From: DAOVXM01 sp963746255
Lineage (GTDB): Bacteria; Chloroflexota; Anaerolineae; Anaerolineales; UBA4823
Direction: 5' to 3'
Length of the DNA stretch: 64,000 nt
Assembly (NCBI GenBank): GCA_963746255.1
Contig: CAVVAJ010000007.1
Span: 868,001 to 932,000, forward strand
Positions within the stretch are counted from its first letter, which is position 1. Every line of letters begins with the position of its first letter. The translations under genes were made by a program, and so were the position numbers. The notes below the pieces were generated by a model. The model made no database searches, was not told where the DNA came from, and saw nothing but the letters and a program-made list of their open reading frames with translations. Positions 54,477-62,906 of the stretch are shown here, one piece after another.

Positions 54477-57029
54477 CTACGGCGTCGCTTCAGCGATAGC
54501 ATCGTCGATATCTTGCTGTAGACGAACCAATGCTTCATCGAGGCTGAGTTCACCCGTCAGGTACTGGGCAATGCGGTTGGCACTATTGCGATAGTAAGCG
54601 AAGGCGAAGGGATGCACATTGAGACCTACAGCCTGATCTTGCAGCTTGGGCACTTCAGCAGTGTAGGCTGCCAGGGCACCCAGCACCGATGCATCGTCGG
54701 TCTCGAAGTCTACACCAGACGAAGCAACTTCGTTCTGCGCGGGGAGTGACAGCGTGCCAGCTGAGAAAGCGCCATAGTTCTCGGCCTGGATCAGGAACTC
54801 TACCAGCAGAGCAGCCGCTTCGGGGTATTCGGTGTCCGCAAAGGCTACCACTGCAGAACCACCTGCCACGCCAGTAGAACCACCTTCACCCGTTGGGTTG
54901 GGTACTACCACCCAATCGAAGGCATCGCCGACATCGTTGGCCAATCCATTGATCTGCCAGGAGCCGGACATGCACATCACCAGGTCTGCTGATTTGAACC
55001 AATCGATACAGTTGTTGAGACTGTCGCCGACCAGCCAGACCTCAGATGGCGTAATGCCTGCTTCATGCCAGCTGTTGAGGGTTTCAGCAAAAGCGCGGAA
55101 ACCGGGTGTGTCAACTGTGAAGTTGCCATCGGCATCGATCAGGGTGGCACCCATGCTCATGGCCGGGCCGGCAAAACGGTGACCTGTCCGGTCGATGGAG
55201 AGAGCGTACTGTGTGCCAGTTGCTTCCGCCACCGCCGTAGTTGCTTCGGTCCAGTCGGCCCAGGTAGCGCCTTCACCCGGCATCTCAACACCGGCCTGAT
55301 CGAACAGGGTTTTGTTGACATAGGGGCCAGTGACAGTGTAGGCATCCGGGTATCCACCGTAGCCCAAGGCTTCCAAAACCGGGGCCGGGAAGTTGGTTAC
55401 ATAGTAAGCAGAATCACTCATGTAGCTCCGCAGGTCCAGCAGTTTGCCAGCGTAAGCACCAAAGTTGGTGATGCGGGCTAGGTCGGGACCTTCCCCGGTT
55501 TCCACCTGAACCGGTAGCTGTTCGTCGATCGTGGCATACGGCACTACGTCCAGAACTACATTGATATCCGGGTACATTGCCATGAAGTCATCCAGGATGG
55601 GCTGCATCACATCGGCCTCGACTCCATCTGCATAGTAGGTGAAACGTAGCTCAGCCGGACCAATGGGTGCTGCTTCAGCAGGGGCTTCACCCATGGCTTC
55701 AGCGATAGCATTGTCGATATCTTGCTGTAGACGAACCATTGCATCGTTGAGGCTGAGTTCACCCGTCAGGTACTGGGCAATGCGGTTGGCACTATTGCGA
55801 TAGTAAGCGAAGGCGAAGGGATGCACATTGAGACCTACAGCCTGATCTTGCAGCTTGGGCACTTCAGCAGTGTAGGCTGCCAGGGCGCCCAGAACTGATG
55901 CATCGTCGGTCTCGAAGTCTACACCAGACGAAGCAACTTCGTTCTGCGCGGGGAGTGACAGCGTGCCAGCTGAGAAAGCGCCATAGTTCTCGGCCTGGAT
56001 CAGGAACTCTACCAGCAGAGCAGCCGCTTCGGGGTATTCGGTGTCCGCAAAGGCTACCACTGCAGAACCACCTGCCACGCCAGTAGAACCACCTTCACCC
56101 GTTGGGTTGGGTACTACCACCCAATCGAAGGCATCGCCGACATCGTTGGCCAATCCATTGATCTGCCAGGAGCCGGACATGCACATCACCAGGTCTGCTG
56201 ATTTGAACCAATCGATACAGTTGTTGAGACTGTCGCCGACCAGCCAGACCTCAGATGGCGTAATGCCTGCTTCATGCCAGCTGTTGAGGGTTTCAGCAAA
56301 AGCGCGGAAACCGGGTGTGTCAACTGTGAAGTTGCCATCGGCATCGATCAGGGTGGCACCCATGCTCATGGCCGGGCCGGCAAAACGGTGACCTGTCCGG
56401 TCGATGGAGAGAGCGTACTGTGTGCCAGTTGCTTCCGCCACCGCCGTAGTTGCTTCGGTCCAGTCGGCCCAGGTAGCGCCTTCACCCGGCATCTCAACAC
56501 CGGCCTGATCGAACAGGGTTTTGTTGACATAGGGGCCAGTGACAGTGTAGGCATCCGGGTATCCGCCGTAGCCCAAGGCTTCCAAAACCGGGGCCGGGAA
56601 GTTGGTTACATAGTAAGCAGAATCACTCATGTAGCTTCGCAGGTCCAGTAGTTTGCCAGCGTAAGCACCAAAGTTGGTGATGCGGGCTAGGTCGGGACCT
56701 TCCCCGGTTTCCACCTGAACCGGTAGCTGTTCGTCGATCGTGGCATACGGCACTACGTCCAGAACTACATTGATATCCGGGTACATTGCCATGAAGTCAT
56801 CCAGGATAGGCTGCATCACATCGGCTTCGACCCCATCCGCATAGTAGGTGAAACGAAGTTCGACGGCATCTGCAGCCGCCGGCTCTTCTTCAGCGGCAGG
56901 TTCTTCGACTGCTGGCTCCTCAACTTCAGCAGCCGGTACTTCGGGGGCTTCAGTAGCCTCTTCACCGCCGCCGCAGGCAGTTAGCAGCATGGCAAAAGTC
57001 AGTAGCAAAACAAATAGTAATCTCTTCAT
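54477..57029 (-). CDS. sugar ABC transporter substrate-binding lipoprotein with two fused, near-identical binding domains
   Basis: An 850-residue lipoprotein: signal peptide with lipobox LTAC, a Glu/Ala/Pro-rich linker (about residues 22-55), then two complete SBP_bac_1 domains of about 390 residues each joined by AEAMGEAPAEAAPIGPAEL. Each domain starts RFTYYADGVEADVMQPILDD and ends near LSLxxAxVRLQQDIDxAIAEA. Normal family length is about 430 residues. The DNA of the two domains is offset by exactly 1,209 bases, is almost identical and stays in frame. Two sites per chain could raise local ligand supply, as in other transporters with tandem binding domains. See the repeat entries. Confidence 0.9.
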   Translation of the reverse strand: MKRLLFVLLLTFAMLLTACGGGEEATEAPEVPAAEVEEPAVEEPAAEEEPAAADAVELRFTYYADGVEADVMQPILDDFMAMYPDINVVLDVVPYATIDEQLPVQVETGEGPDLARITNFGAYAGKLLDLRSYMSDSAYYVTNFPAPVLEALGYGGYPDAYTVTGPYVNKTLFDQAGVEMPGEGATWADWTEATTAVAEATGTQYALSIDRTGHRFAGPAMSMGATLIDADGNFTVDTPGFRAFAETLNSWHEAGITPSEVWLVGDSLNNCIDWFKSADLVMCMSGSWQINGLANDVGDAFDWVVVPNPTGEGGSTGVAGGSAVVAFADTEYPEAAALLVEFLIQAENYGAFSAGTLSLPAQNEVASSGVDFETDDASVLGALAAYTAEVPKLQDQAVGLNVHPFAFAYYRNSANRIAQYLTGELSLNDAMVRLQQDIDNAIAEAMGEAPAEAAPIGPAELRFTYYADGVEADVMQPILDDFMAMYPDINVVLDVVPYATIDEQLPVQVETGEGPDLARITNFGAYAGKLLDLRSYMSDSAYYVTNFPAPVLEALGYGGYPDAYTVTGPYVNKTLFDQAGVEMPGEGATWADWTEATTAVAEATGTQYALSIDRTGHRFAGPAMSMGATLIDADGNFTVDTPGFRAFAETLNSWHEAGITPSEVWLVGDSLNNCIDWFKSADLVMCMSGSWQINGLANDVGDAFDWVVVPNPTGEGGSTGVAGGSAVVAFADTEYPEAAALLVEFLIQAENYGAFSAGTLSLPAQNEVASSGVDFETDDASVLGALAAYTAEVPKLQDQAVGLNVHPFAFAYYRNSANRIAQYLTGELSLDEALVRLQQDIDDAIAEATP
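54487..55655 (-). repeat. C-terminal copy of 1,169-base tandem repeat in the binding-protein gene
   Basis: This matches 55696-56864 base for base apart from a small number of differences, most of them third-position changes. Examples on the plus strand are AGCTCCGCAGGTCCAGCAG versus AGCTTCGCAGGTCCAGTAG. The last codons differ more (LDEALVRL against LNDAMVRL). Confidence 0.92.
55696..56864 (-). repeat. N-terminal copy of 1,169-base tandem repeat in the binding-protein gene
   Basis: Direct repeat of 54487-55655, period 1,209 bases (403 codons). A 40-base linker separates the copies. The preserved frame and silent differences point to a real, recent duplication rather than a duplicated contig join. 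Confidence 0.92.
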
Positions 57030-57107
57030 GATCAGTCTCCTTCTTGTATTAGGTTAGTGAAACAAATTTATCTATGATGGTATTTATTTCGTGCAGTAGG
57101 CACCTCC

Positions 57108-58454
57108 TCAATTGGTAAGTTGAACGATTGGAATTTGCAGTAATCGTGCAAATGCAACGAGGACATCAGTGTGGTCACCATACGTGATAGAGATGTGATG
57201 TTCCAATCCTTCAGCCAAAATCATATCTAGGACTTCTTTTGCTGGTCGGTCAAATTGCAGCAAACCCGATGTGCCGGAGAAACTCTTGGGACCGCGCATG
57301 ATTTCCCCGCGCCCGATGACCAGCCTGTATTCTCCGGATGACTCCGTCAAACGGGCAACGGTTACTGGACCGGGTTTTAGGGTGAACTCAAACAATAAGG
57401 GGAGTCCCCGGTTTGAGTGAGTCGTGACTCCCCGTGGTTCCTGTGGATCCGCCATCGAGAGCGGCGCCAACCCGCAGTGCCAAATAACCAGCGCGTCGCG
57501 TAGCTCATCAAGCGAAACCATATCCGTCCCAAAGGCAGGTTCTTCGCTGATCGATTGGAGGATCATCTGCGTGATGGTACCGTTGACATCGGCTTCGCAA
57601 CTACAGGGAATCATCTCATCGCTCATCATAGACATGGCTCCGCAAGCCGCGCAGCCTAATTCGGTGAAGAATTCGGGCCAACAACGAACCGCGTAACCGT
57701 TTATTTCTTTTTGAGCGGCGATTTGCTGCAACGCGGCATATACGCTCAAGGTGCTGCGAGTGGCAGTGGGCTCGAGTTCGTCGAGGCCGGTTACTTTTTC
57801 GCTGAGTTGCGCCTGGATGGTGTCGATACGGCTGGCTTCGATCTGCCGGGCCAGCGGAAATATGTCTTTGATGAGGTTAAATTGCACCACTTCCAGCCCG
57901 AATATCTGCATAATGAGGTCTGGATCGAGCAGGCAGGTCTCGAAACCTTCTGGATTTTCGCCCACGCGCCCCAAGCGGGAAGTTCGTAATGCGTTACGAG
58001 CGCGCCCGGCCAGAGCAAGAGAAAGAATCTTTTCCGGGGCCTGAGGATCATCGGGAGGGGCGAAAATGGTCTCATAGCGGTGCCCGGCGCGGGTCAATGC
58101 ATGAGCCGCCAGGTTGATGCCGCATAAAGAGTTGAGCCGCAGGCGTCCCCCAGTATGATCTTCAGGGATAGCCCAAAGCATGATGGGGGCATCGATCATG
58201 TCAACCAGGCTCATGATCATACTGCTGTCTGCAAAGGTCGCCTGGAAGATCAGCAGCATATCGGGGGGGGAGGCGGCAAGGGAAAGGGCGATCTTTTGCG
58301 CGCTTTGCAGGTCGGTTATCAATTCTGCCTGGCCGTCTAATGTGACAGTCATCTGCGAAAGGTGCTTGCGTGCTGTGTCACTGGCTTCTTTGGCAAACTC
58401 AATATCGAAAGTCGTTCGTGCAATGGGAAGAAATGCAACGCGTGGCTTTTGCAC
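57108..58454 (-). CDS. L-fucose/L-arabinose isomerase-like protein
   Basis: A 448-residue protein of the FucI/AraA-like fold. The C-terminal domain carries the metal-site pattern: YAVRCWPEFF, CAACGAMSMMSDEMIPCSCE with the Glu ligand followed by ADVNG, FGTDMVSLD with an Asp, and IWHCGLAP with the His. These ketol isomerases interconvert aldose and ketose with Mn. In this cluster it is the only aldose-ketose isomerase and would feed the transaldolase. It starts with GTG whose G is also the last base of the ROK stop (TAGTG), so translation is coupled. The substrate cannot be named. Confidence 0.83.
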   Translation of the reverse strand: MQKPRVAFLPIARTTFDIEFAKEASDTARKHLSQMTVTLDGQAELITDLQSAQKIALSLAASPPDMLLIFQATFADSSMIMSLVDMIDAPIMLWAIPEDHTGGRLRLNSLCGINLAAHALTRAGHRYETIFAPPDDPQAPEKILSLALAGRARNALRTSRLGRVGENPEGFETCLLDPDLIMQIFGLEVVQFNLIKDIFPLARQIEASRIDTIQAQLSEKVTGLDELEPTATRSTLSVYAALQQIAAQKEINGYAVRCWPEFFTELGCAACGAMSMMSDEMIPCSCEADVNGTITQMILQSISEEPAFGTDMVSLDELRDALVIWHCGLAPLSMADPQEPRGVTTHSNRGLPLLFEFTLKPGPVTVARLTESSGEYRLVIGRGEIMRGPKSFSGTSGLLQFDRPAKEVLDMILAEGLEHHISITYGDHTDVLVAFARLLQIPIVQLTN

Positions 58455-59701
58455 TAGAGACCTTCTTTTTGTTGGTAAAAGAATGTGGTCAAAGCGAGGG
58501 CCGCAGCGCCGATAACGCCAGCCCGCCAGCCAAAGCTGGTGACCTCGAGTCTCACCTTTTCACCTAACCCAGCAAATGCTGCTTCTCTCATCCTGGCTTC
58601 AGCGATGGGCAGGATCAAGTCACTTCCTTGGGCAAACATCCCCCCAAGGATGATCAATTCAGGGTTGAGTACATTCACCAGATTAGCCAGGGCAATACCC
58701 AGATAGCAGGATCGATCCGCAATAAATTGCTGCGCAATTTCATCCCCATCAGTGGCTGCCGAAAAGATCTGATCTATTGGGGATCGTTCATCGCCTCGTT
58801 TTAAATATGTGGCCAGGGTACTATCTGGATGAGATGCAGCTAATTTTTCAGCATGTCGAATCCAGACCGGTTCAGACAATAAAGTTTCAAGACACCCTGT
58901 ATTGCCGCAGCTACAGGTCTCGCCACCTTGTGGAATGATGGTTGTGTGTCCAATCTCCCCGGCACCAGCACCGCTGCCGCGAAATACTTGCCCATTTACA
59001 ACAATGCCCGAGCCTACACCGATTCTTCCGTAAACGAAGGCCAGAACGCCGACTCCCTGACCATCCCCGAAGAAGGCTTCAGCCAAGGCCATCGTGCGAA
59101 CATTGTTATCCACACAGACGGGTAAATCAAGTTGAATTTCCATTAAGTGCTGGATAGGAACATTTTCCCATCCTAGCCGGGGGGCAAGAACGTTAATGCC
59201 CTCTTCGTAATTCACCAAACCCGATGCTCCTACACCAATACCAATCACTTTCTCCCGTTCGATATTGCTCTTTTGGATTGTTAATTCGATCAACCGAACA
59301 ATATCCTTAATCACAACATCTGGCGGAGTATTGAGATCAAATTTTGCTATTTCGCCGTTGATAATATCGGCGAACAGATTTGTTATAGCTACTCTGAATA
59401 TCCCCACACCAATATGCACACCAACCGCATAACGAGCTGAAGGTACCAATTGCAGCATTCTCCTTGGTCGTCCAACACTTCTGCGTTTCTCAGGGGTCTC
59501 AACTTGTTCTTCTAGAATGATTCCTTGATCAAGGAGTTCGGACATTAAATTCGTGATTGTTGTGTTGGAGAGAGATAATTTCTCCGCTAACTCAACCCTG
59601 GAGATCGGACCATCTTGTAAAAGACTGAGTAATATTGCCCGTATATTGTGAGATTTCACCAGGTTAATATTACTGCCTAAAAGATTGTTCGATTTTGTCA
59701 T
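58454..59701 (-). CDS. ROK-family transcriptional repressor
   Basis: A protein of 415 residues (427 if the upstream ATG at 59737 is used). The N-terminal winged helix (SRVELAEKLSLSNTTITNLM) precedes a ROK sugar-kinase-like domain with IGVGASGLVNYEEG, VCVDNNVRTMALAE, GRIGVGSGIVVNG and the zinc motif CSCGNTGCLET. ROK repressors release DNA when they bind a sugar. As first gene of the catabolic cluster it is the likely local repressor. I see no strong ribosome site before either start; AT-rich DNA upstream (59738-59800) is a plausible operator zone. Confidence 0.9.
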   Translation of the reverse strand: MTKSNNLLGSNINLVKSHNIRAILLSLLQDGPISRVELAEKLSLSNTTITNLMSELLDQGIILEEQVETPEKRRSVGRPRRMLQLVPSARYAVGVHIGVGIFRVAITNLFADIINGEIAKFDLNTPPDVVIKDIVRLIELTIQKSNIEREKVIGIGVGASGLVNYEEGINVLAPRLGWENVPIQHLMEIQLDLPVCVDNNVRTMALAEAFFGDGQGVGVLAFVYGRIGVGSGIVVNGQVFRGSGAGAGEIGHTTIIPQGGETCSCGNTGCLETLLSEPVWIRHAEKLAASHPDSTLATYLKRGDERSPIDQIFSAATDGDEIAQQFIADRSCYLGIALANLVNVLNPELIILGGMFAQGSDLILPIAEARMREAAFAGLGEKVRLEVTSFGWRAGVIGAAALALTTFFYQQKEGL

Positions 59702-60041
59702 GAGGATAATGGGAGGAGAATGCCTGACAGCATACACTACAATTATTTTTTCAACTTGATTAAATAATTGTAGATTAAAATTTGAATGCCTGTCAAGGTT
59801 TCCGTTTAATGTTTAATTTTTCACGATCGGCCATGAAGAATGCTGATCTGTTTTCAAAATTTCCGTACCAAAAGGGATGAAACGTACAATTTTATGTTTC
59901 TATCGCCGCCCATGTTTGGAGCTGGATATATAGTGTATAAGAAATGATGTAGGAAATGCGCTTGGTCTTAGGCAACAAACCAGTTTGAAAGAGCGAATAA
60001 AAGACCATCAGTTCTTCGTAAATTCCAATGATGCCATTCCG

Positions 60042-60190
60042 CGTGACCCCATCTACACCGCATATCTCTCACGCAGGTACCCTCGCCATCAGCCCTTCCA
60101 CAACGATATGCCGAAGGGACGGGACATCACTCAGCACACTGTTCTAAAACTCGAAGATCCCATCATCTATGCTTTGCATCAGCGACCTGC
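60042..60190 (-). pseudogene. 3' remnant of a nuclease-family gene (copy B)
   Basis: The minus strand reads LMQSIDDGIFEF, an internal stop, then NSVLSDVPSLRHIVVEGLMA and RVPA with stop. This matches the tails at 40154-40320 and 62907-63110. The 25 bases after the stop are shared with copy A as well. It abuts the end of the nucleoside phosphorylase gene. Confidence 0.75.
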
Positions 60191-60952
60191 TCACTCAAGG
60201 GAAAGCACGGCATCAGCCGCTAACCAAAATAGTTGCTCACGAACATCGGAACGAGATTGCCAGCCCCGATTGTCCCATTCCGTTCCGCTTAGATCATCAC
60301 CCGCATACAGGATTTGTCCAAATGGGACATTGCGGTATTGGGAAACTGCCATCAGTCCCGCAGCTTCCATTTCAACTGTGAGGCAGCCTTCTTCCTTGCG
60401 CTTCTTAATCTTGGTGATCGTTTCTCTATAGGGAGCATCCGTAGTCCATGTCTTGCCCATAAGAAAGGGGATCCCTCGTTCATTCAACATATTGACGAGA
60501 GATTCTAAAACGGTCTTGTCAGCCTGGACCTCACGTGCTGGTGGAAGATAATGGTAAGAAACTCCTTCGTCTCTCACAGAAGCGGATACTACGATCAAAT
60601 GTCCTGGAACGATCTCTTTCTCGAGCACACCGCATCCCCCGCAGGCAACAAACTTGCTGCAGCCGAAAGCAATTACTTCCTCAAGGATTCCTGCTGCCAG
60701 CGCAGCCCCAATTCCGGGATGAAAGAAAGCTAAACGTTGCCCCCTGTATTCGATTTCATACACAGGATGCGGGCCATCCTCCCAACGATTCTCAACGAGC
60801 ATTTTGGCATCATGCTCTGAGACTATTTTTTCGATAACATCTATGAAGAAGCAAATTACACAATGTTCTGGCATATCGCGTTTTCTATTGACCTGTGACG
60901 GCTCAATGAACGCCTCATGTGTAGGATCATGCTCAAGGATTGGATAGGTCAT
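60191..60952 (-). CDS. nucleoside phosphorylase (uridine/purine phosphorylase superfamily)
   Basis: A 253-residue NP-I family phosphorylase. It shows FHPGIGAALAAGILEEVIAF, CGGCGVLEKEIVPGHLIVV, SASVRDEGVSYHYLPP and the ribose-binding VEMEAAGLMAVSQYR; a late GDDLSGTEWDNR supplies the base-binding Asp. It would cleave a nucleoside with phosphate to a free base and ribose 1-phosphate. Base specificity is uncertain. It is a single gene. It could use adenosine from the SAM hydrolases, though that link is speculative. Confidence 0.88.
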   Translation of the reverse strand: MTYPILEHDPTHEAFIEPSQVNRKRDMPEHCVICFFIDVIEKIVSEHDAKMLVENRWEDGPHPVYEIEYRGQRLAFFHPGIGAALAAGILEEVIAFGCSKFVACGGCGVLEKEIVPGHLIVVSASVRDEGVSYHYLPPAREVQADKTVLESLVNMLNERGIPFLMGKTWTTDAPYRETITKIKKRKEEGCLTVEMEAAGLMAVSQYRNVPFGQILYAGDDLSGTEWDNRGWQSRSDVREQLFWLAADAVLSLE

Positions 60953-61438
60953 TTGAATCTACTTCAAGCCCATAACGGTTGCATCACCTGCCGTAGGATC
61001 TCCTGCTTCTCAAAAGCGTTTTGCTGCTCGGACCAGGACGTGTCCCCGCAGTTCTCTCCTGGCAGCACGTGTTGGATTTTCTTCTTGGTCATCAATTCTC
61101 CATCCTCCCCTTTGAATTACCCTCATCTCTCTAATATTCATTTCCAATTTTACTAATTTCCATCTGCACCTGCGACTTTCACAATTTCCAGCCTTCCTCG
61201 CTCAATATCAGTATATAATAAATTGATACTGATTTCTACTATCAGCCTTCTTATATTTAATGGGGATGATACACTTGAAAGATAATGAAACCAACCTCTT
61301 CCCGACTTGCCTGACCGAGATATCCTTAAAATACAACTAAGTATCTGTAAATCAGCTCAATTTCTAGCTGTATAGTTTGACATTTATCATTTACTTACCG
61401 TTAAATTTCCTTAGCTTCATCTTAATGTAGAGACAATC
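60953..61438. other. intergenic region without recognisable feature
   Basis: AT-rich, about 490 bases. I see no open frame with family likeness, no strong hairpin and no repeat. Promoters for the two divergent flanking genes must lie here. Confidence 0.45.
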
Positions 61439-61765
61439 ATGGGCGATATGTATAGCGAACTTAAAAAATATAATGGGCAAAAATGTTTCACATTAACGCG
61501 GAATAATCCTGCAGTCATGTATATCGATGATTGGAAAGTGACGATTGTTTATCCCAGTGGAAACTCGCTTGAAATTCCTCGACCAATGATAATGGAAGCA
61601 ATCCATAAGCTCCAGGCGCAGGGATACCTCACTCTTGAGGAGGTTCATGAAGTTATCACACAACGTAATGGCCCGCGGACAGATCGTTTAATGGCTGTGT
61701 TGCGCGAATTACCAGGTGTTACATTCACTTCATCCCCTCGGGTGCTGTATTATTCACAAAAGTAA
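61439..61765 (+). CDS. hypothetical protein, 108 residues
   Basis: A small soluble protein with balanced charge (MGDMYSELKKYNGQKC..., VTIVYPSGNSLEIPRPMIME, YLTLEEVHEVITQ, ELPGVTF). The composition looks genuinely coding and the middle suggests a helix-rich DNA- or protein-binding fold. No family recognised. It precedes the HsdM fragment by 16 bases, so it may be a former restriction-system neighbour. Confidence 0.6.
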   Translation: MGDMYSELKKYNGQKCFTLTRNNPAVMYIDDWKVTIVYPSGNSLEIPRPMIMEAIHKLQAQGYLTLEEVHEVITQRNGPRTDRLMAVLRELPGVTFTSSPRVLYYSQK

Positions 61766-61781
61766 CATTACAGGAGCATCT

Positions 61782-62096
61782 GTGCCCAAAAACAACAACG
61801 AAATCGAGAAACGCCTCTGGGATGCCGCCGATGAGCTGTGCGCCAACTCCAAACTGAAATCCTCCGAGTATTCGGTCCCGGTCCTCGGTCTGATCTTCCT
61901 TCGCTACGCTGACTGCAAATTCACTCAGGCTGAACAAGACCTCGCCCTCGTAGAAACGCAGCATGCTGCGTCTCCTCGATCGTCCTTTTCGCCATCCCGC
62001 CGCGGTTGGGACGAAAACGGAAATCCCACGCTGCAGACGCTGCGCCGCCTGGGAATTGATCTGCCTGAGGCAATCAATTTAATTCAAAGGAGCTAA
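61782..62096 (+). pseudogene. hsdM: N-terminal fragment of a type I restriction methyltransferase (HsdM)
   Basis: From GTG 61782 (AGGAG nine bases upstream) the sequence reads EIEKRLWDAADELCANSKLK and SSEYSVPVLGLIFLRYAD. This is the classical HsdM_N start. After about residue 58 the family match ends and a stop follows at 62096. No methyltransferase domain (N-P-P-F/Y) follows. It is a truncated remnant; the rest was deleted, with the GNAT gene now three bases downstream. Confidence 0.82.
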
Positions 62097-62098
62097 CG

Positions 62099-62530
62099 AT
62101 GAACGCTATGATACAAGAAATGACCGTTCAGGACTATGATGAGATTCGTGCGTTGTGGCAAGAATCAGAAGGAATAGAGCTTAGCGAAGTGGATTCAAAA
62201 GCCGATATTGCTCGCTTCCTCAAACGGAATCCGGGACTCAGCTTTGTGGCCCGCGACAACGGGCAGCTCGTGGGCGTCGTCCTCTGTAGTCATGATGGCC
62301 GGCGTGGTTATATTGACCAATTGGCTGTACGAAAGTCTCATCGTCGCCAGGGAATTGGTAAGGGATTGGTAGACCGCTGCCTGTATAACTTAATGCGTAG
62401 TGGCATCCATAAATGGCATCTTTTTGTCCTCGAAGACAATCAGGACGCCATCGCTTTCTGGAAAAAGCTGGGTTGGGCAAAACGGATGAAACTGGCAACG
62501 ATGTCGCTAAATCAGGTTAATAGAGATTGA
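62099..62530 (+). CDS. GNAT-family acetyltransferase (YpeA-like)
   Basis: This 143-residue N-acetyltransferase has the acetyl-CoA loop YIDQLAVRKSHRRQGIGKGL (motif A, R/Q-x-x-G-x-G/A) and the C-terminal EDNQDAIAFWKKLGW. The N-terminal QDYDEIRALWQ is typical of YpeA-like proteins. AAAGGAG lies before the ATG. The acceptor is unknown. It looks intact although both neighbours are remnants. Confidence 0.9.
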   Translation: MNAMIQEMTVQDYDEIRALWQESEGIELSEVDSKADIARFLKRNPGLSFVARDNGQLVGVVLCSHDGRRGYIDQLAVRKSHRRQGIGKGLVDRCLYNLMRSGIHKWHLFVLEDNQDAIAFWKKLGWAKRMKLATMSLNQVNRD

Positions 62531-62546
62531 ACCTGAGGGGCATGTC

Positions 62547-62698
62547 ATGAAAATGAGTATTCTGATATTTGGTGGATCGGGGAAGATAGGCACGGCTGTT
62601 GGCTGGGACTTGGGCAAAGTAAATGATGTAGCGTAGTGGGCCTCATTGTACGATGGGAGGATGCGCTTTTTGCCCGGCTGTGGCAACCCTGCTATTGA
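62547..62698 (+). pseudogene. remnant of a saccharopine dehydrogenase-like gene
   Basis: MKMSILIFGGSGKIGTAVGW then DLGKVNDVA and a stop; one frame over, VGLIVRWEDALFARL continues the pattern. Together these match the N-terminal Rossmann start of saccharopine dehydrogenase family proteins (G-G-x-G-x-I-G, then V-G-I-x-x-R-x-E-D-A-L). Only about 50 codons survive. Confidence 0.6.
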
Positions 62699-62708
62699 TT
62701 TTACAGCG

Positions 62709-62906
62709 CTAGAGATGCACAGGTCCAGGTTGGAAGATCGCCTCCTCTTTCAACTTTACTGGTCTCTTCTCCTTGATTTTCTGTTGAAACATCCGATAAC
62801 GCGCAGCTTTAACACTCAGTTTAAGCAGGGCGACTAATGTCCAGCATATAAAGATTGCGCCCAGACATATCAGCGCCAGGCCAAGCCAATCAAGAGCAGT
62901 AATACC
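62709..62906 (-). other. possible fragment of a small single-span membrane protein
   Basis: An open frame reads LDWLGLALICLGAIFICWTL, then VALLKLSVKAARYRMFQQK and a basic tail. A clear transmembrane helix followed by a positive segment looks coding, but no start codon precedes the helix and a stop lies just upstream. It could be the tail of a lost gene. Confidence 0.3.

Noticed and set aside
54689..56651. Pairs of identical plus-strand open frames inside the binding-protein gene
   Set aside because: They are antisense shadows repeated because the gene itself is duplicated.
54487..56864. Assembly artefact as explanation for the doubled binding-protein domain
   Set aside because: The two copies differ at many mainly silent positions and the linker keeps frame, which a false join of identical sequence would not give. 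Strain mixing is not fully excluded.
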